Assembly: GCA_021795255.1 (NCBI GenBank) | Contig: JAJYPQ010000015.1 | Span: 1 to 23,407, forward strand | From: Pseudomonadota bacterium | GTDB taxonomy: Bacteria; Pseudomonadota; Gammaproteobacteria; Acidiferrobacterales; Acidiferrobacteraceae | DNA length: 23,407 nt | Direction: 5' to 3' | In this document: positions 15,849 to 23,039 of the stretch, piece by piece | How the letters are laid out: every line of letters begins with the position of its first letter | Numbering within the stretch: the first letter of the stretch is position 1 | Program-made: the position numbers and the translations under genes | The notes under the pieces: generated by a model | What the model was told of the DNA's origin: nothing | The model's database searches: none | The model's input: only the letters and a program-made list of their open reading frames with translations

Positions 15849-16747
15849 CAGCTGTCCGCCTTGAGTTTGCCGCCGGTGAGCCACAACGTATAGAGCTCGG
15901 CGTTGCCTTGCGTGACGACGCGCGCGCCCGCTTTAAGTCCCGATGTCCCGCAATAGTCGTGCTCGCATATACCCGCTCCTAGGGGCGTGTAGTGAAAGCG
16001 GCCGGGGCCAGCTGCGACGAACACCGCGCGTCGGCCGTTCACATTCACGATGGCCGTTTTCGGTACGGCAACGGTCTTGGTGGTCCCAATCGTTACGCGT
16101 ACGCGGGCAAAGAGCGCCGGTTTCAACGTCGCAGGCGTAGACACAAGCGAGAGCCATATTGTCTGTGCACCGCGTCGCGGATCGATACGTGGAGCCATCA
16201 TGACGACGCGCCCGCGCAACTTCGTGGTGACCCCGAGCGCGCGAATGCTCGCCTCCTGTCCTAGGTGGATGGATGCAATGTCCTCTTGATAGACATAGGC
16301 TTTGAGCCAGAGCCGATGGGGCTTGATCAGGCGATAGAGGGGCGTGCCTGGGATCACGGCCTCACCCAGGATTGCGGGCCTCGTGTCCACAACCCCGCTC
16401 ATGGGCGCATGGACCAGAACGCTCGCAGGCGGGTTTCCCACAAGAAGCGATTGCACGCGTGCAAGCGGTGCGTCTCGCTGCACATAGTCTCCTATCGTCG
16501 CATAGAGGGCGGTCACGCGGCCGCGGATCCGCGGCGTCACCACCGCTTCGGCGCCGGGAGGTAATGTGAATGCGCCGTAGAAAGTTCGATACGCGTGGAG
16601 TGTGTGTACGCGCACCGGAGTAAGCCTAAGTCTGAGCGCGCGCACGTTCGCGGGTGTCAAGTGGACGATGGGAGAACGGCGGGCGAGGGCCGGAACGGTG
16701 GTGAGGACGAGCGCCAGGACGGCGATCATGCTGATAGGGATCTTCAT
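15848..16747 (-). CDS. Short periplasmic adaptor (HlyD/CzcB family)
   Basis: Membrane fusion protein, 299 residues, shorter than the CusB-like adaptor above. ATG 16747 overlaps the TolC gene's TGA by one base and has AAGGAGACACC ahead; the in-frame extension to 16816 runs inside the TolC gene. It begins with a signal-peptide-like leader (residues 4-22, then ALARR). Recognisable pieces are the barrel-sandwich halves (TPRIRGRVTALYATIGDYVQ and HAPMSGVVDTRPAILGEAV), a barrel segment (LRGRVVMMAPRIDPRRGAQT) and a C-terminal domain with GLKAGARVVTQGNAELY. There is no CusB-type Met-rich metal-binding module and the alpha-hairpin is very short. Cys284-area motif ICEHDYCG (two Cys, one His) near the C-terminus may bind metal. 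Start and stop overlaps with both neighbours indicate translational coupling. Confidence 0.88.
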   Translation of the reverse strand: MKIPISMIAVLALVLTTVPALARRSPIVHLTPANVRALRLRLTPVRVHTLHAYRTFYGAFTLPPGAEAVVTPRIRGRVTALYATIGDYVQRDAPLARVQSLLVGNPPASVLVHAPMSGVVDTRPAILGEAVIPGTPLYRLIKPHRLWLKAYVYQEDIASIHLGQEASIRALGVTTKLRGRVVMMAPRIDPRRGAQTIWLSLVSTPATLKPALFARVRVTIGTTKTVAVPKTAIVNVNGRRAVFVAAGPGRFHYTPLGAGICEHDYCGTSGLKAGARVVTQGNAELYTLWLTGGKLKADS

Positions 16748-18009
16748 CAGGGTGTCTCCTTGGGTCCGCCCAGGGCGATGCGTAGGGCCGTACGAGTGTC
16801 CGATATCGAAGCGCACGTCTTAAGCCACGCTGTGGTCAGAGTGAGTTGGTCGGTAAACACCGCGAGTGTGCTTGCCGTGTGTATTTGACCCAGCCTCAGG
16901 CCTTGCAACGCCAGCGCGCCCGCGCGCTGCGCTTGCTCCCGCAGACGCGCAAGGCCTTGCTCGCGCGTCTGCAGACGTTGAAGCGTGAAGAAGTCGCGGG
17001 CGACTGTGTGGCGAATGTGCCAGCGCAATGCTCGCACGCGCGCCTGTGCCTGAACGACCTGCGCCGCAGCTGCGGATCGGTTGCCCTGGTTGCGGTTCCA
17101 GAACGGCAAGGGCAGCGAGGCACTCAATTCGATGGATCGGTCGATGGGTTGTGGGGGAACGCCTTGCAGAACCTGCCGGTCGAGCGCGACGCCGGCGCCT
17201 ATCGTCATCCACCCCAGCCGCCGGGCGCGTTGATAGCGGCGCACAGATTGGCGGTAGCGGCGGTCGGCCTTGGCCAACCGCAGGTCGGCGCGATGCGCGA
17301 GTGCCACGGCGAGTGCCACGGCAAGTGCCGGGGCGCGCCAGCGCAAAGGCCTGGGAACCGACCAGGGCCTTGGCGGGCGATAGCCGATGAGTGCTATGAG
17401 CGCCGCCTTCGCTTCGTGCCGCCGGGTGCGCCAGGTCTCACGTAATAATCGCGCCTGGGCGCCGAGGAGTTGTACCCCGCTTGCCCCCACGGGCGAAATC
17501 TGGGCGGCACGCACCTGCGTCGCGACAAGATGCATCAACACCTGTTCGCTGGTGATCAGGTGTGTGACCTCGATTACCGCGCGGGTGGCACTTCGCCAGC
17601 GCGCGTAGGCAAGCGCCACGAGACCACGGACTTGCCAGACGCGGGTCTGGAGACGGGCATAGGCCTCGCGCACGCCAGATCGGCCAACGGCCGCGTGATG
17701 CGCTATGCGTGAAGTCAACGGGATGGGTTGCGTCAGTAGGACACGGGTGCTGAATTCTCCGGGGCTGCCCAGCGCATTGCCAGTGCCTCCGGAGACATTT
17801 AATCGCGGATCAGGCCATAGACGGTCCTGTCGGGCCAATCCGCGCGCGATCGCGATACCCTGACGGGCGGCCGCGAGAGACGGGTTGTGTTGCATAGCGA
17901 GGCTCTCAACCGTCGCGAGACTCAGGGCCTGAGCTGGGATGGGAGCCAAGCCCATTGCCGAGATGAAGGCGAGCGCTGCCGCGCGCGCCAAAGAAAGAGG
18001 GATGCGCAT
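16747..18009 (-). CDS. TolC-family outer-membrane channel of the second RND operon
   Basis: Outer-membrane efflux channel, 420 residues. ATG 18009 follows GAGAAGGCCTT and opens a signal peptide (residues 6-28, ending PAQALS) without a lipobox. Typical features are LATVESLAMQHNPSLAAARQ at the mature N-terminus, a first strand LWPDPRLNVSGGTG, a second-half strand SIELSASLPLPFWNRNQGNR and long Ala/Arg/Leu helices. A tandem duplication of 12 bases (17297-17332) gives ALAVALAVALA inside one helix without breaking the frame. The TGA overlaps the adaptor's ATG. Confidence 0.88.
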   Translation of the reverse strand: MRIPLSLARAAALAFISAMGLAPIPAQALSLATVESLAMQHNPSLAAARQGIAIARGLARQDRLWPDPRLNVSGGTGNALGSPGEFSTRVLLTQPIPLTSRIAHHAAVGRSGVREAYARLQTRVWQVRGLVALAYARWRSATRAVIEVTHLITSEQVLMHLVATQVRAAQISPVGASGVQLLGAQARLLRETWRTRRHEAKAALIALIGYRPPRPWSVPRPLRWRAPALAVALAVALAHRADLRLAKADRRYRQSVRRYQRARRLGWMTIGAGVALDRQVLQGVPPQPIDRSIELSASLPLPFWNRNQGNRSAAAAQVVQAQARVRALRWHIRHTVARDFFTLQRLQTREQGLARLREQAQRAGALALQGLRLGQIHTASTLAVFTDQLTLTTAWLKTCASISDTRTALRIALGGPKETP

Positions 18010-18058
18010 AAGGCCTTCTCATGGGATTCAGGGTGCGCCGAACTACGGCGCCGGGAAT

Positions 18059-18418
18059 CTACAAGGCGAAGGCGAGGGCGGGTGGGGCGTTGGGTTGCGC
18101 AGGCCTGCGGCGGCGTCGCTGCAAGAGCGGTACCGCGGCCGTGGCTGGTTTCGAAAATCTGACTAGGATCCTCTCTATCGCGAGGAATACCGCAAGGACC
18201 ATAGGCAGGGCCGCCGACGTACCGACGATTTTACTGACGGTCTGCGGCCCTATGGCGCTGTGAACCACAGCGCAGGCCTTCCCGTCATGAGACGGGTGAT
18301 GACCCTGCGGCGCCATGCACGCCCAGAGCGCCCCTAGCCAGAAGACCAGGATCAAGGGGGTTATGACGTTTTTGAGCGAGCGGACTCTCACGCCCCACAT
18401 GATCGCAGGCTGGCGCAT
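18059..18418 (-). CDS. Small His/Cys-rich membrane protein leading the second RND operon
   Basis: About 119 residues from ATG 18418; other possible starts are ATG 18400 and a nearby GTG, none with a strong ribosome site. Hydrophobic residues 18-34 form a signal or membrane helix, followed by a ligand-rich stretch Cys34, His40, His41, His44, Cys49, His53, a second hydrophobic segment (about 69-82, AALPMVLAVFLAI) and a basic RRRRRP tail ending PPALAFAL. The gene ends 49 bases before the TolC gene. Its layout parallels the small leader of the copper operon at 2348 (secretion signal, Cys/His or Met cluster, AALPM/V segment, PP tail), suggesting a shared accessory role, but homology is not shown. 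The function is unknown. Confidence 0.6.
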   Translation of the reverse strand: MRQPAIMWGVRVRSLKNVITPLILVFWLGALWACMAPQGHHPSHDGKACAVVHSAIGPQTVSKIVGTSAALPMVLAVFLAIERILVRFSKPATAAVPLLQRRRRRPAQPNAPPALAFAL

Positions 18419-18423
18419 CGCCC

Positions 18424-18442
18424 GTCAAGGTACAGCCTTGTC
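18424..18442. promoter_or_regulatory. Dyad upstream of the second RND operon
   Basis: CAAGG (18426-18430) and CCTTG (18436-18440) form a 5-5-5 inverted repeat 8-22 bases upstream of ATG 18418. The size and position suit a regulator site, but no matching regulator gene is in the window and the IS110 element starts close by, so it could instead belong to the IS end. Confidence 0.25.
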
Positions 18443-18540
18443 CAATAGGAAATAATGGGATGGTCGCCCCCTCCCTAAACGGCATCAGCTGTGCCAGAGT
18501 GAAGAGTGTGACGTGTCACTTCCCTAGAGAGGAGACGACA

Positions 18541-19581
18541 ATGAAGATTACAACAATCGGGATTGATCTGGCAAAAACAGTCTTTGCCGTCCATGGCGTC
18601 AATGCCCACGGCAAGGCGACTCTCAAAAAGCAGCTCAAACGTCATCAAATGCTGACGTTCTTCGCCAATCTAGAGCCCTGCTTGATCGGCATGGAGGCCT
18701 GTGGCAGTGCCCACCATTGGGCCCGGCAATTGACCGCTTGCGGACACACAGTGAAGCTCATGGCTCCGCAATTCGTGAAGCCTTATGTGCGGACCAACAA
18801 GAACGATGCGGCGGATGCCGAGGCCATCTGTGAAGCTGTCTCCCGTCCCAGCATGCGTTTCGTGCCAGGAAAAACGGCGGAGAGCCAGGCGCTCCTCGCG
18901 GTCCATCGCGCCCGCCAAGGGTTCGTCAAGGCCCGCACCGCGCAGGCCAACCAGATCCGCGGATTGCTCTCGGAGTTCGGGCTCGTGATCCCCCAAGGCA
19001 TCGCGTCTATCGCTAAGCAGATCCCACGGATCCTGGAAGATGCCGAGAACGGCCTGCCCGACACTATGCGCCCGTTGATCGCACGGCTGGCGGCCCACTT
19101 AGGTGAACTCGACCGCCAAGTCGACGAACTCGAAGCCCAGATCCAGGCGTGGCATCGGCAGAATGCCGAGAGTCAGAGGGTGGCCCAAATCCCCGGCATC
19201 GGCCCGCTAACGGCCAGTGCGCTCGTGGCCTCGATCGGCGATGCACAGAACTTCGCCAATGGCCGCCAACTCGCCGCCTGGCTCGGGCTTGTGCCCCGAC
19301 AGCATTCGAGCGGTGGCAAGCCCACCCTGCTCGGTATCAGCAAGCGGGGTGACACCTACCTGCGGACACTCCTTATCCATGGCGCCCGCGCGGTGATTCG
19401 GGTCTCCGCAGGTAAGGCCCCAACGGACGCTTGGCTGAAGCGACTGCTCGATCGGCGCCACAAGAACGTCGCGGCGGTGGCGCTCGCGAACAAGAACGCG
19501 CGCACGGTGTGGGCGCTGCTCGTCCACGGGCGCGACTATCGACCGAACTACGCATCATCCTCAACGCCGGTGGCCGCATAG
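18541..19581 (+). CDS. IS110-family recombinase (DEDD transposase)
   Basis: RNA-guided-type DNA recombinase, 346 residues, intact. ATG 18541 follows GAGAGGAGACGACA. The N-terminal RuvC-like DEDD domain is seen in GIDLAKTVFAVHG, GMEACGSAHHWARQL and RTNKNDAADAEAICEA. A coiled linker (about residues 180-205) leads to the Tnp/transposase_20 domain with IPGIGPLTASALVASIGD, FANGRQLAAWLGLVPRQ and SSGGKPTLLGISKRGD, which includes the serine used in strand exchange, then TYLRTLLIHGARAV. The long 3' non-coding flank is more like the IS1111 subgroup. It lies upstream of and divergent from the second RND operon. No damage is seen, so it may still be mobile. Confidence 0.92.
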   Translation: MKITTIGIDLAKTVFAVHGVNAHGKATLKKQLKRHQMLTFFANLEPCLIGMEACGSAHHWARQLTACGHTVKLMAPQFVKPYVRTNKNDAADAEAICEAVSRPSMRFVPGKTAESQALLAVHRARQGFVKARTAQANQIRGLLSEFGLVIPQGIASIAKQIPRILEDAENGLPDTMRPLIARLAAHLGELDRQVDELEAQIQAWHRQNAESQRVAQIPGIGPLTASALVASIGDAQNFANGRQLAAWLGLVPRQHSSGGKPTLLGISKRGDTYLRTLLIHGARAVIRVSAGKAPTDAWLKRLLDRRHKNVAAVALANKNARTVWALLVHGRDYRPNYASSSTPVAA

Positions 19582-19790
19582 CCGCACCAGCGGGATAAAA
19601 GCGAGGACCGAGATACACAGGTTATACATAGGAGGCTCTCCCAACGGTTGCTTCAGGCAATCATGACGTGATGGCAAGACAGGTAGGACCGTGAATGGCT
19701 TAATCTGACAGACTCATAGCACCTCGAGTGCGTTGAAATGATGAGACGCCATTCAGCAAATTCCATCAGGGACAGGGGCGTTAAGCCTCA
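19582..19790 (+). ncRNA. IS110 3' flank, possible bridge RNA region
   Basis: About 200 bases after the recombinase stop hold no ORF but belong by position to the element. In IS1111-type members the guiding bridge RNA is encoded on this side; in IS110-type members it is upstream. No loop could be matched to target sequence by eye, so this is a candidate only. Confidence 0.3.
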
Positions 19791-19868
19791 TCAAAAGTCC
19801 GGATGTATGGCTGCATACCGTACCTTCTTAACATCGTGAAATGAGGGCTTGGCAAACTGGGGGCGACC

Positions 19869-20272
19869 ATGTATGAGTCTGAACCCGGATCGGGTTTTGT
19901 TCATGATGGGGAGAGGCAGACCCTGATGAACCTCGATAAGCTGACCTCCCTTGATCAGCTGGCCGAGTTTGTGTCCGGCACCCAGACGGTGGCCTTTTCG
20001 GTACTGAGGTGCCCGGTAGCCCGCTAGGAATGGGTACAAAAAACCCTCATCCGATTCCGCCATCTCGCCCTCTCCCGGGCTGACCAAGGGGTCGTGATTC
20101 GCGTGCTCATGAAGGTCAGCGGCTACTCGCGGCAGCAGATCACGCGCTTGATTGCCCAGTACCGCACGACCGGCACGCTCAGGCGCCGCCAGAGGACCGT
20201 GGCGGGCTTTACCCAGAAGTACACGTCCGCTGATAGCGGACGGCTTTCGGCGATGGATCAACGCCATGTTGA
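19869..20272 (+). pseudogene. Integrase-catalytic-type transposase, N-terminal relic
   Basis: One frame reads from ATG 19869 (or 19926) through MNLDKLTSLDQLAEFVSGTQ, an in-frame TAG at about 20025, then WVQKTLIRFRHLALSRADQG, KVSGYSRQQITRLIAQYRTT and RRRQRTVAGFTQKYTSAD to AMDQRH. This is the N-terminal HTH part of a family of rve-domain transposases; the catalytic DDE domain is absent, because family-like sequence stops at about 20272, just before an eight-T run and a hairpin. The frame's continuation to 20486 is not family-like. Not functional. Confidence 0.6.
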
Positions 20273-20313
20273 CGATCATGCAAATGCGCGTTTTTTTTGG
20301 ACTATGAAAAGAA

Positions 20314-20359
20314 CCCGTATGGTTATGAGCGCGGACTGCCGCGCTCATAACCATACGGG
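20314..20359. repeat. Perfect 21-bp inverted repeat with 4-base loop
   Basis: CCCGTATGGTTATGAGCGCG plus G (20314-20334), loop ACTG, then the exact complement (20339-20359). Eight T's lie 15 bases to the left. There is no T-run directly after it on the plus strand; on the minus strand it is followed by TTCTTTTC, so it could terminate leftward transcription weakly. Confidence 0.9.
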
Positions 20360-20742
20360 CGTGTATCTTACCTTCAATGCGTCAAGGTGCGCTGCGCTGG
20401 GTTTAAGTCCGCCCTTGACCCGGACCTACCATCGCGCAAGGGCAATAACCGTGCCCGAAAAACGCGTAGGGTCAGATTTACGTTGATTTCCATGATCGTT
20501 GACAGAAGCGAGGGCGTAGTCCGCGGAGACCAGCCATTCGGTCGGCAATAGGCGTAGGGGTGCTTGCGGATGGCTGTAGGCCCTAGCCGCCGCGAGATCA
20601 ATGGGTTGTGCTGAGATCGAAGGCGTAAGAGCACCGTCTGGTCGCGCATACCGAGGGCCGACGCACACTTGAAGAATGGCAATAGCGAAACCGCGTCGAT
20701 TCGCGAACGAGCGCCCGACCGGTTGCTCGCCTCGGGCGACCT
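20360..20742. other. Stretch without a recognised gene
   Basis: Several overlapping minus-strand frames are open (20426-20668 has reasonable codon use), but none has a ribosome site or a motif I recognise. Probably more IS debris. The right part must hold the promoter of the ArsR-type gene; TTGCTC about 18 bases before TATCAT (20749) is a plausible pair. Confidence 0.4.
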
Positions 20743-20764
20743 ATTATATCATTGTCGATAATAT
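20743..20764. promoter_or_regulatory. Putative ArsR/SmtB-type operator
   Basis: ATTATATC, six bases, GATAATAT: an imperfect AT-rich dyad (6 of 8 positions per arm) over the likely -10 region and 18 bases before the regulator's start. SmtB/CadC-family repressors bind such AT-rich dyads; autoregulation is inferred. Confidence 0.5.
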
Positions 20765-20781
20765 CTAAATGGAGGTGATAT

Positions 20782-21168
20782 GTGAAGATCTTAGCTCGCG
20801 GCGCCAATTGCAGCCCCACGTGCGCGATTACCTGCTTCGAGCAGGAGAAGGTCGCCCGGCTCAAGGCCATGCTCGCCAAGGAGCTACCGTTGCTGCCGCA
20901 ACGCGCGGAGATGTACAAGCTACTTGGCAACGTCACGCGGCTCAAAATCCTGCGAATGCTCGAGCAGGGTGAGCTGTGCGTCTGCGACGTGGCCCATGTG
21001 CTCGGGCTGACCGTGGCGGCGACCTCCCACCAGTTGAAACTGCTGCGCGACCACGGGTGGCTCGCGATGCGCAACGACGGGAAGATGGTCTATTACCGGC
21101 TGCAACCCGAACGCCTGCTCGCGGTGCTCGAAGACGAGTGGCATGCGTTGGAAAAGCGCTTGGCCTAA
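20782..21168 (+). CDS. cadC: CadC-like ArsR/SmtB metal-responsive repressor
   Basis: Winged-helix repressor released from DNA by metal, 128 residues. GTG 20782 is chosen because GGAGGTGATAT precedes it and because the N-terminus carries functional cysteines. Cys14 and Cys18 (PTCAITCFEQEKV) align with CadC Cys7 and Cys11, and Cys66 and Cys68 (ELCVCDVA) with CadC Cys58 and Cys60, giving a complete alpha3N thiolate site for Cd(II)/Pb(II)/Zn(II); an extra Cys10 is present. The recognition helix is LTVAATSHQLKLLRDHGWL and the wing MRNDGKMVYYRL. ArsR proper lacks the N-terminal pair, so a cadmium/lead-type sensor is more likely than arsenic. It reads toward the CzcC-like operon, with a CadA-like scar between. 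Confidence 0.88.
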   Translation: MKILARGANCSPTCAITCFEQEKVARLKAMLAKELPLLPQRAEMYKLLGNVTRLKILRMLEQGELCVCDVAHVLGLTVAATSHQLKLLRDHGWLAMRNDGKMVYYRLQPERLLAVLEDEWHALEKRLA

Positions 21169-21224
21169 CTAACCGAGTCAAGGATCCCTCTAATGTATGG
21201 AGCAAGCGGTATCGCGCCCCTCAG

Positions 21225-21470
21225 ATGGCAACGCCGATTCGCGTCCAGGAGGAGACATGCGGTTGCGGTACGGCGATGGCAGCGGACGATATGCCGTTGG
21301 CCGGATTCCCCAGACCCTTCTGGGGTCTTCGGCTTGCCGGTTGCGCCAGTCGTGCCACTCGTCGTGGCCGCCGGACGTCAAGGAGGCGCGTATCTCGAAA
21401 TACTCGTCAGAGCCAGCATGGGGCGGCTCGACAAGGTTGGTATGCTCACGCTCGGTCGCCCGGATTTCGG
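21225..21470 (+). pseudogene. P1B-type metal ATPase (CadA-like) relic
   Basis: Between the CadC-like gene and the next operon, one frame from 21193 reads GGAYLE, nine residues, then LDKVGMLTLGRP (about 21382-21465). CadA/ZntA ATPases have GGxYLE-x9-LDKTGTLTxGRP with exactly this spacing, where Asp is phosphorylated. The DKTGT signature is altered to DKVGM. Upstream, in another frame, MATPIRVQEETCGCG (from 21225) could be the remains of a metal-binding N-terminus. Nearly all membrane and nucleotide-binding parts are gone. Loss by internal deletion would explain a Cd/Pb-type sensor sitting directly before an RND operon. The opposite strand also has an open frame here, so certainty is moderate. 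Confidence 0.45.
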
Positions 21471-21581
21471 CATCCTCGCGAACTCGGCGCGCTATTGCGC
21501 CCAGGGTGGCTTGGCGTACGGCAAACCACCCGCTCCGATGGGGGGGCCCGTCCTTGCTATATTTCCAAAGGGTGAGGTCTG

Positions 21582-23039
21582 ATGGGTACGTTCCATAGCG
21601 CGCACAAAGCGGCAACGGGAAAGGCAATTCGGGGGCTGCAACGCCCGATCCTGGCATTGTTCTTATTGTCGTTCCTGAGCGCTTGTGCCACCTATCACCC
21701 CCAGCCGCTATCTCCGGAACGGTCCGCCACCGCCTTTCAGGCACGCCGCCTTGACGATCCGAAATTGCGCCTTCTCCTCTCCGATTATGGCCGCGCGCCG
21801 AAACACTGGCCCAAGCAGCATTGGAGCCTGGATGATTTGGTGTTGGTGGCGCTTTATGAAAGCCCGGAACTCGCCGTCCAGCGTGCCAAATGGCAGATAG
21901 CCCGCGCGCAGGTGATCGCCGCCGGTCAACGCCCCAATCCCAGTATCGGCTTTCTTTCCCAGCACCACAGCATCGCGCCGGACGGTGTATTGCCCTGGAC
22001 GCTCGGCCTCTCCTTTGACCTACCCATCGAAACGGCCGGCAAACGTGGGGACCGCGTGCGGAGGGCCGTGGCTTTGGCCGACGCCGCGCGGTTTCGAGTG
22101 GGGGAAGCCGCTTGGCAGGTGCGGGCAGAGGTCCGCCAAAGGTTTCTGAGTCTTTTTGCGGCCAGAGAGCAAGCCAAGCTGCTCAAAACCGAGATGAGAT
22201 TGCGCAGGCGCATGCTGAAACTGATGGAACAACGGTTCGATGTCGGCGATAGCTCTGCATTGGCGGTCAATAGCATCCAATTGGATTGGCAACGGACGCG
22301 GATGAGGCTGGCTGCCGCTTGGGCGCACGCCGCCAGTGCACACGCTGCATTGGCCCAGGCGCTGGGCCTGCCGCTGGGTGCTATTGCCGATCTGCGTTTC
22401 GATTTCACAAACATAAACCATCCCCCTGCAGGACAATACCCGCCTCTAGCCACTTTGGAACGAGCCGCCTTGCGCCACCGCTTGGATCTCCGGGCGGCTT
22501 TGGCCCGATATGCCGCGGCCGAGGACGCCCTCAAGCTCGAAATCGCAAGGCAATACCCGGACATCCACTTGGGACCAGGATACGAATGGGAGGAAGGGGA
22601 TAACCGGTGGGCGCTAGGCCTTGGCATCACGCTTCCTATCTTGAATCAAAACCAGGGACCCATCGCCGTAGCCAAGGGGCAGGTCGCCACCGCGGCTGCC
22701 CGCTTCACCGCCCTGCAGGCCCAAATCGTCGGCCAGGTCAGCCGGGCCGCTGTGGCTTATGGCGGCGCTTTACAAACACTCCGGGCAGCTCGATCGTTGC
22801 TCGCGACCCAACGAAAGGGCCTGCGGTTGCGTGAGCAACGTTATGCGGTTGGGGAAACGGGTGCCCTCGCTTTGCTGAGAGAACGTCTCGCGTATCTCGC
22901 GGCGGAGGATGGTCGGCTCATCGCCTCATATCAAACCCAACAGGCTCTGGGCGCGCTGGAAAATGCGGTACAGCAGCCCCGGGCGCCCGTTCTCGACGGG
23001 AAAGAAGCATTATCCGACCGCGCAAGGGAGCACTCATGA
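21582..23039 (+). CDS. CzcC-like outer-membrane channel lipoprotein
   Basis: TolC-family channel of a third RND system, 485 residues. ATG 21582 has GGGTGAGGTCTG ahead. The leader ends in a lipobox LSAC with Cys35, so this one, unlike the other two channels here, should be lipid-anchored. Two efflux repeats are seen: SLDDLVLVALYESPELAVQR with QRPNPSIGFLSQHH and FDLPIETAGKRGDR, then a second repeat with LRAALARYAAAEDALKLEIA, YPDIHLGPGYEWEEGDNRWA and GITLPILNQNQGP. It ends REHS with the stop overlapping the adaptor start (ATGA). CzcC or CnrC-like by order and by the lipobox; the pump gene lies outside the window, so the substrate is open. Confidence 0.88.
   Translation: MGTFHSAHKAATGKAIRGLQRPILALFLLSFLSACATYHPQPLSPERSATAFQARRLDDPKLRLLLSDYGRAPKHWPKQHWSLDDLVLVALYESPELAVQRAKWQIARAQVIAAGQRPNPSIGFLSQHHSIAPDGVLPWTLGLSFDLPIETAGKRGDRVRRAVALADAARFRVGEAAWQVRAEVRQRFLSLFAAREQAKLLKTEMRLRRRMLKLMEQRFDVGDSSALAVNSIQLDWQRTRMRLAAAWAHAASAHAALAQALGLPLGAIADLRFDFTNINHPPAGQYPPLATLERAALRHRLDLRAALARYAAAEDALKLEIARQYPDIHLGPGYEWEEGDNRWALGLGITLPILNQNQGPIAVAKGQVATAAARFTALQAQIVGQVSRAAVAYGGALQTLRAARSLLATQRKGLRLREQRYAVGETGALALLRERLAYLAAEDGRLIASYQTQQALGALENAVQQPRAPVLDGKEALSDRAREHS

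Larger units (their letters stand above)
18443..19790 (+). mobile_element. IS110-family element (boundaries approximate)
   Basis: A single recombinase gene (18541-19581) with about 100 bases of non-coding DNA on the left and about 200 on the right. IS110 elements lack normal terminal inverted repeats, so the ends cannot be fixed by eye: the left edge lies between the RND operon leader (18418) and 18541, the right edge before the integrase relic at 19869. Confidence 0.6.

Noticed and set aside
19791..20354. Long minus-strand ORF (187 codons)
   Set aside because: It runs antisense to the integrase-type transposase relic, whose plus-strand frame has recognisable family motifs; no ribosome site.
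20314..20359. Hairpin as a normal plus-strand rho-independent terminator
   Set aside because: No T-run follows on the plus strand; the eight-T run is on the wrong side.
21190..21744. Minus-strand ORF (184 codons) with GC-rich third positions between the CadC-like gene and the CzcC-like gene
   Set aside because: The plus strand shows the exactly spaced GGxYLE-x9-LDK-G-LT-GRP pattern of P1B ATPases, and the minus ORF runs into the CzcC-like gene. Kept only as an alternative.
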